Positions 17,882 through 27,783 are shown, numbered from the stretch's first letter. The stretch: 64,000 nucleotides of DNA from Pantoea cypripedii (GCF_011395035.1 NZ_CP024770.1:1091465-1155464), one strand, 5' to 3'. A program made the numbers and translations. The notes: generated by a model from the letters alone, not told the origin.

Positions 17882-18547
17882 ATGAATGCCCTTGAGATTA
17901 TCTGGCAGCAAAGATCGGTATTTTTGAGTGGGTTTGCCAATACGATACTGCTTTTTGTCATTGCCGCTTTCTTTGCCCTGGTACTGGGCGTTTTCATTGT
18001 TCTGTTACTTGAAGGGAAGATGAATGCCCCGAGAAGACTACTGCGTCTAATCATGGACTGTATGCGTATGATCCCCTGTCTAATCTACGCATATCTGCTG
18101 TACTACGGGTTACCTTCTTTGCAGATTCGACTGGATGCATGGACGGCAGGTTGTATAGCCCTGTCAACCTATCACGCCGCGTATTTTGCGGAAATTCTGC
18201 GCGCTGCCAGAGCCGAGCTGCCACCGGGACAGGTTGAAGCTGCCCGCGCACATGGATATCGCACAGTCAAAATGGTGGGCAGGATCATCCTGCCGCAACT
18301 TTTTCTGCGCAGCGGACCCTTGCTGGGCAACCAGCTGATCATTTGCATGAAAGATACTGCCTATCTGGCAATTATTACCGTGGGTGAACTGACCAGTGCA
18401 GCAACTTCTGTCCAGGCCGAATACTTTATCCCGATGCAGGCGTTCATGTTTGCAATAGCGCTTTACTGGCTGGTTAGCCTGGTGATTGAAAGTGGTGTCA
18501 GAAAAATGGGGCGTAAAGCCTATTTCCGGGGAATGACAAATGAATAA
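17882..18547 (+). CDS. Amino-acid ABC importer permease (HisQ type)
   Basis: This second BPD_transp_1 permease has about 221 residues, and its EAA loop reads GQVEAARAHGYRTVKMVGRI then ILPQ. Three ATG codons stand in a row (17876, 17879, 17882). I prefer the third because AGGAG at 17871-17875 then has normal spacing. The 3' end overlaps the ATPase start by 8 bp, a sign of translational coupling. Confidence 0.9.
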   Translation: MNALEIIWQQRSVFLSGFANTILLFVIAAFFALVLGVFIVLLLEGKMNAPRRLLRLIMDCMRMIPCLIYAYLLYYGLPSLQIRLDAWTAGCIALSTYHAAYFAEILRAARAELPPGQVEAARAHGYRTVKMVGRIILPQLFLRSGPLLGNQLIICMKDTAYLAIITVGELTSAATSVQAEYFIPMQAFMFAIALYWLVSLVIESGVRKMGRKAYFRGMTNE

Positions 18548-19313
18548 CACAACAATTCCGGCTGTAGAGATCCGGTCACTGTCCAAACAGTTTGATGGAC
18601 ATGAGGTACTACGGGATATCTCTTTATCCGTCGCCAAAGGTCAGACCGTGAGTATTCTTGGCCCATCAGGTTCAGGAAAATCCACGTTACTTCGCTGTAT
18701 GAATTGGCTGGAGCAACCTACCACGGGGGAAATCCTGATTGCTGGTGAACGCATTGGCCTGGAGCGGGACGGTAAAACGCCGATGAGTAGCAAGAGCCTT
18801 GCCCGTATTCGCGCGCGTACTGCAATGGTTTTTCAGGGCTTTAATTTGTGGCCTCACCTGACCGTATTAGGGAATGTGATCGAGGCACCAATGCATGTCA
18901 AAGGCCTGTCACGTGATGTAGCAACAAAGTTAGCCACAGAATTACTGGAAAAAGTGGGAATGGGTCACAAGCGCGATACTTATCCAGCGATGTTGTCAGG
19001 AGGGCAGAAACAGCGTGTCGCGATTGCGCGTGCGCTGGCGATGCAGCCGGAAGTGATCCTGTTTGATGAGCCAACTTCGGCACTGGATCCTGAACTGGTG
19101 GGTGAGGTGCTGGGTGTTATCAGGGGACTGGCAAATGACGGCTATACGATGATTATCGTGACCCACGAAATGGAGTTTGCCCGCAAGGTGTCGGATGAAA
19201 TTATCTTTATCGATCAGGGTTTAGTGGTTGAACGTTCGGCGCCCGAGCAATTCTTTGCTTCGGGCCACTCCGCAAGACTGACGCAGTTTTTAGGTAAGGC
19301 CAAATCCTGGTGA
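18540..19313 (+). CDS. Amino-acid ABC importer ATPase (GlnQ/HisP type)
   Basis: This 257-residue cytoplasmic ATPase has Walker A GPSGSGKST (41-49), a Q-loop in MVFQGFNLWPH, the signature LSGGQKQRVAIARAL, Walker B VILFDEPTSALDPEL and the switch His in IVTHEMEFARKV. These are typical of polar amino-acid importers. It closes the operon that starts at 16322. Confidence 0.95.
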   Translation: MNNTTIPAVEIRSLSKQFDGHEVLRDISLSVAKGQTVSILGPSGSGKSTLLRCMNWLEQPTTGEILIAGERIGLERDGKTPMSSKSLARIRARTAMVFQGFNLWPHLTVLGNVIEAPMHVKGLSRDVATKLATELLEKVGMGHKRDTYPAMLSGGQKQRVAIARALAMQPEVILFDEPTSALDPELVGEVLGVIRGLANDGYTMIIVTHEMEFARKVSDEIIFIDQGLVVERSAPEQFFASGHSARLTQFLGKAKSW

Positions 19314-19430
19314 ATCGATGGAGGGAGACATATCGATTCCCCCATTTATATATTACCGGGAGTGAAATCAGGTTGTTCCTTCTGCGACTCTCACCAGCCA
19401 GTAGAAAGGTTTGGCGATAAAGACTTGCCT

Positions 19431-19458
19431 GGGAAAGCTTGTTTTATACGGCTTTCCC
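19431..19458. terminator. Hairpin between convergent genes
   Basis: The stem GGGAAAGC / GCTTTCCC (19431-19438, 19451-19458) has a 12-base loop containing TTTTAT. It lies between the amino-acid importer operon and the convergent araC-type gene, and may act in both directions. Confidence 0.5.
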
Positions 19459-19513
19459 GGCATGTCGGACAATCTTCTCGTGATTGACCTTGTCGCTATT
19501 CACCTAATTCTTA

Positions 19514-20449
19514 CTACGATTCTCCCGTGGTACTGGCCCGACAACGCGCGAGTGCGGCGTATTGGCGCGGGGGGAGTTTCATGATGCGCTTGAATGCGGC
19601 ACTGAAAGATTTTTCGGACTCGTAGCCGAGCTCAGAACTGATAGCCGAGATGGAGTCATCCGAACGTACCAGTCTGTTTGATGCCAGCGTCATCCGCCAA
19701 CGAGTCAAATAGTCGATCGGTGATAGCCCCACGAGTTGTTTAAACCTTAGTGCGAAAGCGGTACGAGACATGGCGGCCTCTTTAGCCAGGTTTTGCACAG
19801 TCCAATTCGAACCTGGTCGCTCGTGCATCACGTTTATCGCTGCGCGAATGCGCTTGTCAGATAGGCCAAAAAGCCAACCGAGCGCGTTGCCTTGATTTAC
19901 TGACAGTTGTAGCCGAAGTGCCCGGACCAACACCATCGTTGCCAACTGCTGAGCAACAATATCCCCACCGGGTTTTGGGTCCCGAATTTCCTGCCTCATC
20001 TGTTCAAGACACCAGCGTAACGTCGACGTGCTGGGTTCATCGCGGATGATCAACAGGGGAGGGAGCATGTCGAGTAGCAGGTCTGAATGACTCTCTGATA
20101 GGGTGAAATATCCGCCAATACTGAGGAATTCACCGCCCTGGTTATAGGTCACGATACGCCCATCCTGCACCCTCGGAAGTAGGGTGCTGATATCTACTGG
20201 CGCGACGGACATGTCACTCGCGAGGCAGAACGGCAGTCCGCGTGCGAGAAGGAAACATTCACCTTCGTGGACTTGCACGGGCTGGGGTTCACCTTCGACG
20301 AATACCCAACACCTTCCTGTAATGACTGCATGGAATTTGATGCCTCTGTGCGCACCAAACTGCACGGCCCATTCGCCTCCGGCATCAAATCCACCGGAGA
20401 CGTAGCTGCGGAGTTTCAACAGAGACAACACATCAGATAAAGGGTCCAT
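19514..20449 (-). CDS. AraC-family regulator with N-terminal cupin
   Basis: This 311-residue regulator has an N-terminal cupin of the AraC_binding/Cupin_6 kind (about 1-180: HRGIKFHAVITGRCWVFVEG then HEGECFLLARGLPF). Its C-terminal AraC double HTH (about 205-300) includes LAKEAAMSRTAFALRFKQLV and AISSELGYESEKSFSAAFKR. It is divergent from the SDR gene at 20659, which it probably controls; AraC-SDR pairs of this kind are common. A partial second copy of its 3' end lies at about 29960-30105. Confidence 0.85.
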   Translation of the reverse strand: MDPLSDVLSLLKLRSYVSGGFDAGGEWAVQFGAHRGIKFHAVITGRCWVFVEGEPQPVQVHEGECFLLARGLPFCLASDMSVAPVDISTLLPRVQDGRIVTYNQGGEFLSIGGYFTLSESHSDLLLDMLPPLLIIRDEPSTSTLRWCLEQMRQEIRDPKPGGDIVAQQLATMVLVRALRLQLSVNQGNALGWLFGLSDKRIRAAINVMHERPGSNWTVQNLAKEAAMSRTAFALRFKQLVGLSPIDYLTRWRMTLASNRLVRSDDSISAISSELGYESEKSFSAAFKRIMKLPPRQYAALARCRASTTGES

Positions 20450-20658
20450 GAGAAATTGAACGAATGAATACCATTTCGGAACTATAGGTCATATATCGTA
20501 CGGATTCAATGCCGTAATCTTCTGTTGCTACGACATGGGATGGGATAAGCGGATATTCGTGGTTATCGATACGCCGGCCTTCAGTGATCGAGCGCGAGCC
20601 CACTATTTCGGTGACGGAATTCCTGTTTCTGCCCCTGAATGATATTGAGAGGACAATA

Positions 20659-21621
20659 ATGAGAGTATTTGTGACCGGCGCTTCGGGCTTCATTGGATCA
20701 GCTGTGGTGAAAGAGCTTTTGACGGCGGGGCATGAAGTTACAGGCCTTGTTCGTTCTGGCGAAGCAGCTGCTTCGCTTGAGGCCAAGGGGGTGCAGGCAT
20801 ACCGGGGAACATTCGAGGATACGAGCATTCTACGTCGGGCAGCCGCTGACGCAGATGGTGTTGTTCACACCGCTTTTTATCATGCGCTTTCGCAGGCCAG
20901 CTTAGATATTCGCCTTAGAATCCTGTTTGGTGGTAGTCCAGCGAAGATCGTAAATCGTTTCATCAATGAAGCCGTTGACGCGGAGTGTCGGGCGATTCAG
21001 GCTTTTGGCGGTGTACTTTCATCGAAGAAGGGTTCTTTGGTCATTGCCTTTCCGACCATGGCGCTCAAACCAGGACGCGTGGCCGAAGAGGGGGATGCCG
21101 CAGATCCAGCCTCGGTGGGAGGTGCCCGGGCAAAGTCAGAGCGTGCTTTGCTTGAATGGGTAAAAGCAGGAGTCAATGCATCCATTGTGCGATTGCCACC
21201 TTCCGTCCATGACGAGAATAAGCAAGGACTCGTCACCCAGCTGATTGAGATCGCACGAAAGAAGCGTGTATCAGTCTATGTGAGTGACGGTGAAAACCGC
21301 TGGCCAGCAGTCCATAAACTGGATGCAGCACGCATGTTCCGTTTTGCGCTTGAGGCTGGGAAGCCAGGTACCCGATATCACGCGGTGGCTGAGGAGGGGA
21401 TTCCATTCCGTGAAATTGCGGAAGCGCTTGGTCGCGGTCTCAACATTCCAGTCATGTCGGTGCCCACGCAACAGGCGGCGCGGTATTTCGGCTGGCTCGC
21501 GCCATTCGTCACTGCGGACAACCCTGTATCCAGTGGCATCACCCAAGAGGATATGCAGTGGGAGCCAGAACATCCGTGTCTGATGCTTGACCTTGCGACC
21601 AAAATGCAACTATCTGGTTAA
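20659..21621 (+). CDS. NAD(P)-dependent extended SDR (epimerase/dehydratase type)
   Basis: This 320-residue protein has the Rossmann motif VTGASGFIGSAVV at residues 4-16, a DADGVVHTAFYHAL segment, and a C-terminal substrate domain with YHAVAEEGIPFREIAEALGR. The canonical YxxxK is not clear, so it may be an atypical reductase. I choose ATG 20659 (GAGAGG upstream) because the Rossmann motif then starts at once; the frame is open back to 20584. It is divergent from the AraC gene. The substrate is unknown. Confidence 0.8.
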   Translation: MRVFVTGASGFIGSAVVKELLTAGHEVTGLVRSGEAAASLEAKGVQAYRGTFEDTSILRRAAADADGVVHTAFYHALSQASLDIRLRILFGGSPAKIVNRFINEAVDAECRAIQAFGGVLSSKKGSLVIAFPTMALKPGRVAEEGDAADPASVGGARAKSERALLEWVKAGVNASIVRLPPSVHDENKQGLVTQLIEIARKKRVSVYVSDGENRWPAVHKLDAARMFRFALEAGKPGTRYHAVAEEGIPFREIAEALGRGLNIPVMSVPTQQAARYFGWLAPFVTADNPVSSGITQEDMQWEPEHPCLMLDLATKMQLSG

Positions 21622-21704
21622 GGGGCTTTGTTTTCAGGTACAGGCGATAAGTGATAGCACGATCGCCCACTGTTGCCGATTCTCAACCTGCGCTCATTGC
21701 GCTG

Positions 21705-22271
21705 CTAGTCGCGATATCTCAATCCTTGCAGCAGAAGATTAATCATGCGCTGTGGCGTGTAGTTGATGTCATCTTCCCGACCGATACACAAATTGCCAAT
21801 TGCACGGAGAAGCTCATACGGTTCGACTACGGAGGGAATCTCTCCTGATGCCACGGAGGCGTCAAGCAACTGCTTGCATACGGGCAGTAAGCGGTCGATG
21901 AAGTGTGTATGGAGTGCGGTGAAGCTCTCGCTATCCGATTGCATGGCGTTGGTAAGTCCATGCTTCGTCACCAGGAAGTCCACGAACACATTAATCCACT
22001 GGCGCAGGGCATCGAAGGGAGTACTGGCATCAGCCAGCAGACGAGGCCCTGCTGCGACACATTCCTCCACCTGATAGTGGAAGACGGCGACGATCAGATC
22101 GGCGCGAGTGGGGAAGTGTCGATAGATGGTTGCCGTACCCACCCCAGCCCTGGTCGCGATCTGCCGAATAGGTGCGTCAACTCCGGCAACAACAAAGACT
22201 TCCGCTGTAGCAGAAAGCAACTTTTCTTGATTGCGCAGGGCATCGGCGCGTCTCGGGAGAGCTGTCGGCAC
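21705..22271 (-). CDS. TetR-family regulator
   Basis: This 188-residue regulator has an N-terminal HTH (IRQIATRAGVGTATIYRHF, about 36-54) and an all-helical C-terminal ligand domain. It is convergent with the SDR at 20659. The coding region from about 21690 to 22010 has a diverged partial copy at 25305-25600. The target is probably a neighbouring oxidoreductase gene, in view of the regulator-SDR pairs in this region. Confidence 0.85.
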   Translation of the reverse strand: MPTALPRRADALRNQEKLLSATAEVFVVAGVDAPIRQIATRAGVGTATIYRHFPTRADLIVAVFHYQVEECVAAGPRLLADASTPFDALRQWINVFVDFLVTKHGLTNAMQSDSESFTALHTHFIDRLLPVCKQLLDASVASGEIPSVVEPYELLRAIGNLCIGREDDINYTPQRMINLLLQGLRYRD

Positions 22272-22285
22272 CTTGGGTGATAGGT

Positions 22286-22345
22286 ATGAGCAAGTATCAG
22301 CTTTTGATTATTGACCTTGCGGTGAGAATGCAGCTGTTCATCTAA
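22286..22345 (+). pseudogene. Relic of an SDR C-terminus
   Basis: The frame spells MSKYQLLIIDLAVRMQLFI then stop, matching the last residues of the SDR at 20659 (LMLDLATKMQLSG). Nothing upstream of it in that frame continues the gene, because the TetR gene lies there. It is a leftover of a duplicated SDR cassette. The rest of the gap to 22687 holds nothing I can identify. Confidence 0.5.
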
Positions 22346-22687
22346 GGACGATTATTTCAGGAGAGCGAGCACATGCGGAAATGATCGCGCCTTCGGCGTG
22401 GCCCTGTGGTGCTATCTGCTGGTTCGTTCTCCCCCAGACTGTAATCCCAAAATTTCACTTTCACCATGTTGTCGCAAATCCGCTTCTAAGCTTGCTATGC
22501 AGTTTTTTTGGCCTCAAGGCAGCCACAGATTGTGGCTCTATGCGAAGATATATTCTTCGTTGAATCGACAGATTAGAGATGAGGGACGACTTCGATCGTT
22601 TAAGCGGAAAAATTACATTGTAGTGAACGAATGGGTAAAATATGTAGAGTGGACAAAAGCATATTCGTAACCACCAATGAAAAACGT

Positions 22688-23629
22688 TTATGTGCCAGCC
22701 GAAGTTGGGCCACTCGTCAATATATCTACCGAATGCCAATCCGGACTTTCTTTAATTACATCGATCAAGGCGCGTAATCCAGGTGGCATGTGACGGTTGT
22801 TTGGGAAATAAATGAATAGTCCGGAAATGACCGGGCACCAATCTTTTAGTACAGGGATCAAGCGGCCCGCATTCAAGAGGTCACTGGCATAAAATTCTGG
22901 AACATAGGCAATACCAAGACCATCCGCTGCAGCTTGGACCATAAGATGATTACTGTTCAATGTCAGTACGCCAGGCACATCGATGTTTACCTCTTCGTCG
23001 TGCTTCATAAACTCCCAGCGGTATCGCTTTCCGCTGGGCAAACGCTGTCTGATACAGCGGTGCTGGTGAAGGTCATCAGGTACCTGGGGGGCAGTAAATT
23101 GATCCAAATAATTGGGGGACGCAACGGCTAAAAAGCGCACGTCTGGTCCAAGCCGTACTGCCACCATATCCTTCGGGATGGCGTCGCCAAAGCGAACTCC
23201 TGCATCAAATCCGCGTTCGACAATATCGATTAGTTGTCCTTCTGCAACTAATTCCAACTCTACGTCAGGGTAAAGATGGTGAAAACGAGGAACGATAGTT
23301 TGTAGCAATAGGCCAATAGCTCCTTCAGTAGCATTTATCCTGACTACTCCGCTAGGGTTGCCGCGTGTTGCTGCGACCTCACTTAACACGCTGTCGAGGT
23401 TGCTCAATGCAGGTATAAGACTTGCCAAGAGCCGCTCACCATCTTGCGTTAGAGAAACGCTCCGAGTCGTTCGATTCAAAAGGCGAGTACCCAGATTGTT
23501 TTCCAGTGCTCGCATGGCGTGGCTTAGGGCTGAATGAGAAACACCTAGTAGGTCAGCCGCACGCCGGAAATTAAGGTGTGTGGCTACCGCGATGAAGGCG
23601 TTTAGATCGTTTAGAGTTGGTTGTTTCAT
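22688..23629 (-). CDS. LysR-family regulator
   Basis: This 313-residue regulator has an N-terminal winged HTH (NFRRAADLLGVSHSALSHAM, about 20-39, then LENNLGTRLLNRTTRSVSLT) and a substrate-binding domain with GRLIPVLKDW and PPGLRALIDVIKE. It is divergent from the SDR at 23728. The 98-bp gap holds GGTCTATTTTACTAACC and GAACCAATGGTC, plausible binding sequences. It probably activates that SDR. Confidence 0.9.
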   Translation of the reverse strand: MKQPTLNDLNAFIAVATHLNFRRAADLLGVSHSALSHAMRALENNLGTRLLNRTTRSVSLTQDGERLLASLIPALSNLDSVLSEVAATRGNPSGVVRINATEGAIGLLLQTIVPRFHHLYPDVELELVAEGQLIDIVERGFDAGVRFGDAIPKDMVAVRLGPDVRFLAVASPNYLDQFTAPQVPDDLHQHRCIRQRLPSGKRYRWEFMKHDEEVNIDVPGVLTLNSNHLMVQAAADGLGIAYVPEFYASDLLNAGRLIPVLKDWCPVISGLFIYFPNNRHMPPGLRALIDVIKESPDWHSVDILTSGPTSAGT

Positions 23630-23727
23630 TGGTCTATTTTACTAACCAACCCATGCAAATAAAAGATATATATAGAACCAATGGTCAGGTCTAACATGTC
23701 TACTTCACAGACATCGAGGCCAGAAAA

Positions 23728-24552
23728 ATGACTAAGACTTGGTTTGTAACGGGAACATCGACAGGAATCGGCCTCCAGATAACAGAGCGGTTGCTGGAGC
23801 GGAAGGACAGGGTGGTTGCCACACTTCGGCGCGATGGTCCATTGGATGACCTGAAAGCCCGATACGGCGACCAGCTATACATCATCAAACTGGACCTCAC
23901 CGACATTAATTCGATCCGAACCGGAGTCGAAGAAGCATTCAACGTTATGGGGCAAGTTGACACGGTAATCGCTAATGCTGGTTACGGTTTGTTTGGTGCT
24001 GCGGAAGAACTGAACGATTCTCAAATTACCAGGCAAATCGAAACCAACCTGACTGGGCAGATTCAGCTCATCAGGGCATTCCTTCCCCGCTTTCGAGACC
24101 AGGGGAGAGGGAGGATCGTCCAAATCTCATCGGCGGGAGGGCAAGCTACCTACCCGGCCTTCAGCGTCTACCACGCTACAAAGTGGGGGATAGAGGGATT
24201 CGTCGAATCGGTTGCCAAAGAAGTTGCGACATTTGGCATTGATTTCATCATTGTAGAACCAGGTCCAACCCGAACAAATTTCAGTTTAAGTATAGATAGG
24301 GCGATGCCGATGGCTTGCTATGAAGAAACCCCAGTGGGAATGTTTAGGCAAGCCGCCGTGACGGGCAATTTTGCGGAATACGGGAATCTGGGGAAGACGG
24401 TTGACGTGATGATTGCAGTGATGGACTCGGAAAAACCGCCATTTCGTTTGGTGTTGGGTCGTGGGGCCTATGAGGACATGCGAAAAGCGCTCCTCGATAG
24501 GCTAAAAGTATTGGAGCCTCAAAGGGATAGGGCGTCCTCCGTCATGGAATAA
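23728..24552 (+). CDS. Classical short-chain dehydrogenase/reductase
   Basis: This 274-residue SDR has cofactor motif TGTSTGIG (8-15), NAG (83-85) and catalytic YHATK (Tyr148, Lys152), with SS before it at about 134-135. It reduces or oxidises an unidentified carbonyl or alcohol. It is divergent from a LysR gene and followed by a lipocalin-like gene. Confidence 0.9.
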   Translation: MTKTWFVTGTSTGIGLQITERLLERKDRVVATLRRDGPLDDLKARYGDQLYIIKLDLTDINSIRTGVEEAFNVMGQVDTVIANAGYGLFGAAEELNDSQITRQIETNLTGQIQLIRAFLPRFRDQGRGRIVQISSAGGQATYPAFSVYHATKWGIEGFVESVAKEVATFGIDFIIVEPGPTRTNFSLSIDRAMPMACYEETPVGMFRQAAVTGNFAEYGNLGKTVDVMIAVMDSEKPPFRLVLGRGAYEDMRKALLDRLKVLEPQRDRASSVME

Positions 24553-24663
24553 GGGATCATGAGTCGAAACCAGGCTTCGACGCTAGCCTTTTGTATCCGA
24601 GGAAGGCGTTGAAGATCCTCCGCATCAGATTTCAATACATAGTTAGTTCGATAGGTGCGTCGT

Positions 24664-25188
24664 ATGAAAATATTAAGATTCGATCTTTCCATTCTTTCTA
24701 TTGGTCTCATTTTTCTTGCCACATCTGCTGAAGCGCAGGCTCCTAATAAGGTATTGGGGACTTGGCGGATGATCTCTGCACAACTTGATCCGGACGGACG
24801 GAATCTGGCCGCTTATGGACCGGCACCAAAAAGCCTTATGGTGTTCACGCCCGATATGCACGTCATTGAAGTGATGACCGACTCCACTGTACCGAAATTT
24901 GCATCCAATGCACGTGGCTATGGTACGGCGAAAGAGAATCAAGCGGCTATGGCAGGGGGAATCGGTTGGTTCGGTACGTACATGGTCGATGAAAATGGCG
25001 ACCTGGAAGGTGACCGGGTCGAAGGTTCGACCTTCCCAAATTGGGTAGGTGATGTGCGTACGCGCGAAGATATTCAATTCGTTGTAGATGGTGATCGCAT
25101 TTTGGAGACTTTCGTTAGACCGGAGGGGACAAAAATTGCCATCACGTGGCAGCGGATCACCCTTGGTAAACCAAGCTCCGCTGAGTAG
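24664..25188 (+). CDS. Lipocalin-like domain protein, exported
   Basis: The protein has about 174 residues, with a signal peptide (MKILRFDLSILSIGLIFLAT, then AEAQA cleavage region). The mature part begins LGTWRMISAQLDPDGR, the opening of the Lipocalin_5 domain often encoded next to SDRs. A GTG at 24655 is also possible; I take the ATG at 24664. The function of such proteins is not established, but a small-ligand-binding role is a fair inference. Confidence 0.75.
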   Translation: MKILRFDLSILSIGLIFLATSAEAQAPNKVLGTWRMISAQLDPDGRNLAAYGPAPKSLMVFTPDMHVIEVMTDSTVPKFASNARGYGTAKENQAAMAGGIGWFGTYMVDENGDLEGDRVEGSTFPNWVGDVRTREDIQFVVDGDRILETFVRPEGTKIAITWQRITLGKPSSAE

Positions 25189-25304
25189 CCTACACGAGAG
25201 TGAATGCGCTGCGAGCCAGAGCGTCAGCGTTTGATGTGGTCTTCCGCGATGTCATGTGCTGGTGTAACGATCAGGGAACTTCCACGCGTGGAGGGGCTGT
25301 CGCT

Positions 25305-25600
25305 CATTCTTGACCTACGCTTAGTGCAGTGCTAGCTGTGACACCTCAATCTCTGCAGCAGAAGATCAATCATCAGTCGTGGCGTGTAGTTGATTCCATC
25401 TTCCCTGATGCCATAGATGCGTCAAGTAACTGCTTCCAAAAAGGTAGTAAACGGTAGATGGAATGGATATGGAGTGGTGTAAAACTTCCGCTGTCGCATT
25501 GCATGATGTTGGCGAGGCTATTCTTCGTCACGAGCAAGTCCATGAGCACATCAATCCACTGATGCAGGGCATCAACAGCCCGACGATCCAAACGCCATGC
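25305..25600 (-). pseudogene. Relic copy of the TetR gene
   Basis: The DNA from about 25305 to 25600 is a diverged duplicate of 21690-22010. Examples are CTGCAGCAGAAGATCAATCA against TTGCAGCAGAAGATTAATCA, and shared TGGCGTGTAGTTGAT. Its minus frame reads WIDVLMDLLVTKNSLAN then MQCDSGSFTPLH, matching WINVFVDFLVTKHGLTN and MQSDSESFTALH. The HTH-encoding half is missing and a short internal deletion is present. Confidence 0.75.
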
Positions 25601-25650
25601 AGAACCGGCAAGACCAGAAGTTTGTGCTCTAGAAAACCGGAAACACTGAA

Positions 25651-25984
25651 ATGCTGCAAATGCCAATTTCGCCGTATCAGGTGATGGCCAGAATCGTGAT
25701 CGCGGCGGCACTGGTGACGGGTATCAAGTCCGACCTGCCTGGCGACATGATCGGCACAGTGAGCGAACGTATGGCACGGCGACGGGCAACTATATGCTGA
25801 TTCCACTGAGGTCGTCCATCTTCGGTAAATACAACAATCAGGTCGCCTACGGGCCAAGCCACCTGAAAGTGGTGTGGAATCGCATCATCCTGCCGGACAC
25901 GTCTTAGCTGGTGCTCGACAATCTGGCCGGCACCGACCCGGCCGCGCCGGAAAGCTGCCAGGACGGTGATCGCGTCATCATGGC
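25651..25984 (+). pseudogene. trbI: Relic of trbI/virB10 (conjugative type IV secretion)
   Basis: Broken frames encode SPYQVMARIVIAAALVTGIK then SDLPGDMIGTVSER, a frameshift, TATGNYMLIP, FGKYNNQVAYGPSHLKVVWN, RIILPDTS, a stop, and LVLDNLAGTDPA. These are the conserved core of TrbI/VirB10, an envelope-spanning channel protein of conjugation systems. It has at least one frameshift and one in-frame TAG. No other transfer gene is in the window, so it is a stray fragment carried in by recombination. Confidence 0.75.
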
Positions 25985-26483
25985 CAGTACTAGCAATGTA
26001 AACAGCGTGGACAACCCTCGTCCTGGCAGTGAGGAGGATGTATGCAATCCGACGCAGGCATATCCTGCAAGCAAGCTTGCGGCAGAGAAAGGTCTGCGCG
26101 AGAGTGGATTGAACTGGTCGATTCTTCGGTACTGCTTCGTCTATGGTGATCATGATGGGCATCTCGAATCGTTGCCTCAATTGGCGACCAACGCCAAGCT
26201 CCATCCGGCTCAAACATTGAGCATGATCCACCATCGAGACATTGCTGCAGCTATGAATATTGCTCTCACTGGCGAGTGGGATCGTCAAGTTGTCAATCTC
26301 ACCGACGAAGCTCCAACCTCGCTCTACGAATTGGCTGCACTGGTCGGCGAAAAGATGGAGTCGTCATCTGAGCCTCTAGCGAATCACTGGCGGCTTCATG
26401 CGGATGGCTCGTTGGCACGTCGCCTTGGGTTTAAGCCGAGTGTGAGGACTGTCTACAAGACCGTTGAAGAAGGATTGCTGTGA
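25911..26483 (+). pseudogene. C-terminal fragment of an SDR epimerase, fused in frame to the TrbI relic
   Basis: The open frame is chimeric. Its first 24 or so residues continue the TrbI relic (LDNLAGTDPAAPESCQDGDR); from about 25983 it is the C-terminal part of an extended SDR. Visible there are the catalytic-type YPASK motif, GLNWSILRYCFVYGD, IHHRDIAAAMNIAL and the final RTVYKTVEEGLL. The N-terminal Rossmann half is missing, so cofactor binding should be lost. The junction marks a recombination point. Confidence 0.7.
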
Positions 26484-26919
26484 AGTAATCTGGCACGTCG
26501 AATATTGTGCACCTTGTATATGGCGATAGATGAATTCATTGTAGTTAAATGAAATAAATCTTAAGGCGCAACTGATTTGTTCTCAATCATTTAGCGTGTC
26601 ATCGCAAGAGGCGAAGTTTCGCCAGTATGGTCGCAGCTTGATGTGCGCGTGGTCGACCTCGATTTCTCTGCTAATGAGAGCAGCTACGGAATTGCGGCCA
26701 AACCTGAATACGCCGGGCATCGCTCGGCCACGCTCGTTAGCGGACGGTAGCGATTCAACGGTGGCGAAGAGTTTAGCCTGGTGCCCTTGAGTCCGGTACT
26801 CGAATAGCCGAAAAGCGGCTGAGACAGTACCTTACCGCTACGATGGGCGCCGGCGCTTCTTGGGAGATGGACCAGCGCCCCGAGCTATGCGTATGAGCGA
26901 ATCACGGGATATTGTGGGG
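26484..26919. other. Gene-free stretch
   Basis: I recognise no gene or repeat. The first 100 bases are A+T-rich, and the rest has only short overlapping frames without family features. It may be debris from the same rearrangements as its left neighbour. Confidence 0.4.
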
Positions 26920-27783
26920 TTACTTACCAACTGCTTTGGAAAAGACGTCGATGGGCTTCGTCTTGGCTTGGACCGGGATCGTGCCGGGCCGGCCGAAATC
27001 GATCCAGCCAGAATTGAACCCATCCTGCATTTCCGCCCACTGGTCTACGTGGTCGGTAGATAGACCCATGGCCTGCAGTGTCTGCTTCCAGTATTCCTTA
27101 GGGATAGGCTTCGCTTTTACGGGCTTGGAGAGTGCTTCAGCCATCGCGCAAGCTAGGTCGTCAGGGCTGTAGGGAGATCCAAGCTCTATGATCGTCCTGC
27201 CACTCCAACCCTCGATGAGCAAACGCGCCACCTCGTGACCGATATCCTCGGATGCCACCATCGGCACAGGCCTATCAGTGGGTTGCAGAAAGGTATCGAA
27301 ATAACCCGTGGTGGCTGCGCGCTCTAGGCTCGGAACATAGTTTTCGAGGAATGACCCGGCGCGAACAGTAGCAATGGGAATCGGTATCGTAGCAAGGGCT
27401 TCTTCGAGCAGATGGGTCTGCATAATATTGCCGAGCCCACTTGGTTGTTCCGAGCCTATCGACGAGAGGATTACCACTCGTGGAACATCGGTCGAGGCCA
27501 AAGCGGCACTCAGGCTGCCATTGATCGCTTTCGCCTCCGGGAATTCAGAGGTGACGCCAAAAGGTGTGGGTTGCATCAGGAATGCCCCGTCAACACCATT
27601 CAGACACCTCTTGACCGCATTCACGTCGGTCAAGTCTCCCTGGACCACTTCAACTCCCAAGCGCGACCATTCTTCAGCTCTCTGTAGGTCTCTTGCCAGG
27701 GCGCGCACAGATTTTCCCCGGCTCAGAAGCGACCGCGCGGCAGCGCCGCCAACTTTTCCCGTGATTCCAGATATGAAAAACAT
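26920..27783 (-). CDS. NmrA-like NAD(P)-binding protein
   Basis: This 287-residue protein of the NmrA/atypical SDR family begins MFFISGITGKVGGAAARSLL, a Rossmann motif of the NmrA/quinone-oxidoreductase-2 type. VQGDLTD, GVDGAFLMQPTP and ILSSIGSEQ follow. No YxxxK is evident, as usual for this group, which may sense or reduce quinones or NADPH. It is transcribed behind the TetR gene at 27813 (29-bp gap), so the two probably form an operon. Confidence 0.85.
   Translation of the reverse strand: MFFISGITGKVGGAAARSLLSRGKSVRALARDLQRAEEWSRLGVEVVQGDLTDVNAVKRCLNGVDGAFLMQPTPFGVTSEFPEAKAINGSLSAALASTDVPRVVILSSIGSEQPSGLGNIMQTHLLEEALATIPIPIATVRAGSFLENYVPSLERAATTGYFDTFLQPTDRPVPMVASEDIGHEVARLLIEGWSGRTIIELGSPYSPDDLACAMAEALSKPVKAKPIPKEYWKQTLQAMGLSTDHVDQWAEMQDGFNSGWIDFGRPGTIPVQAKTKPIDVFSKAVGK

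Noticed and set aside
25373..25711. A 112-codon minus-strand ORF that looks like a regulator
   Set aside because: Only part matches TetR; the rest is read out of frame across the TrbI relic. It is a fragment of a decayed duplicate.
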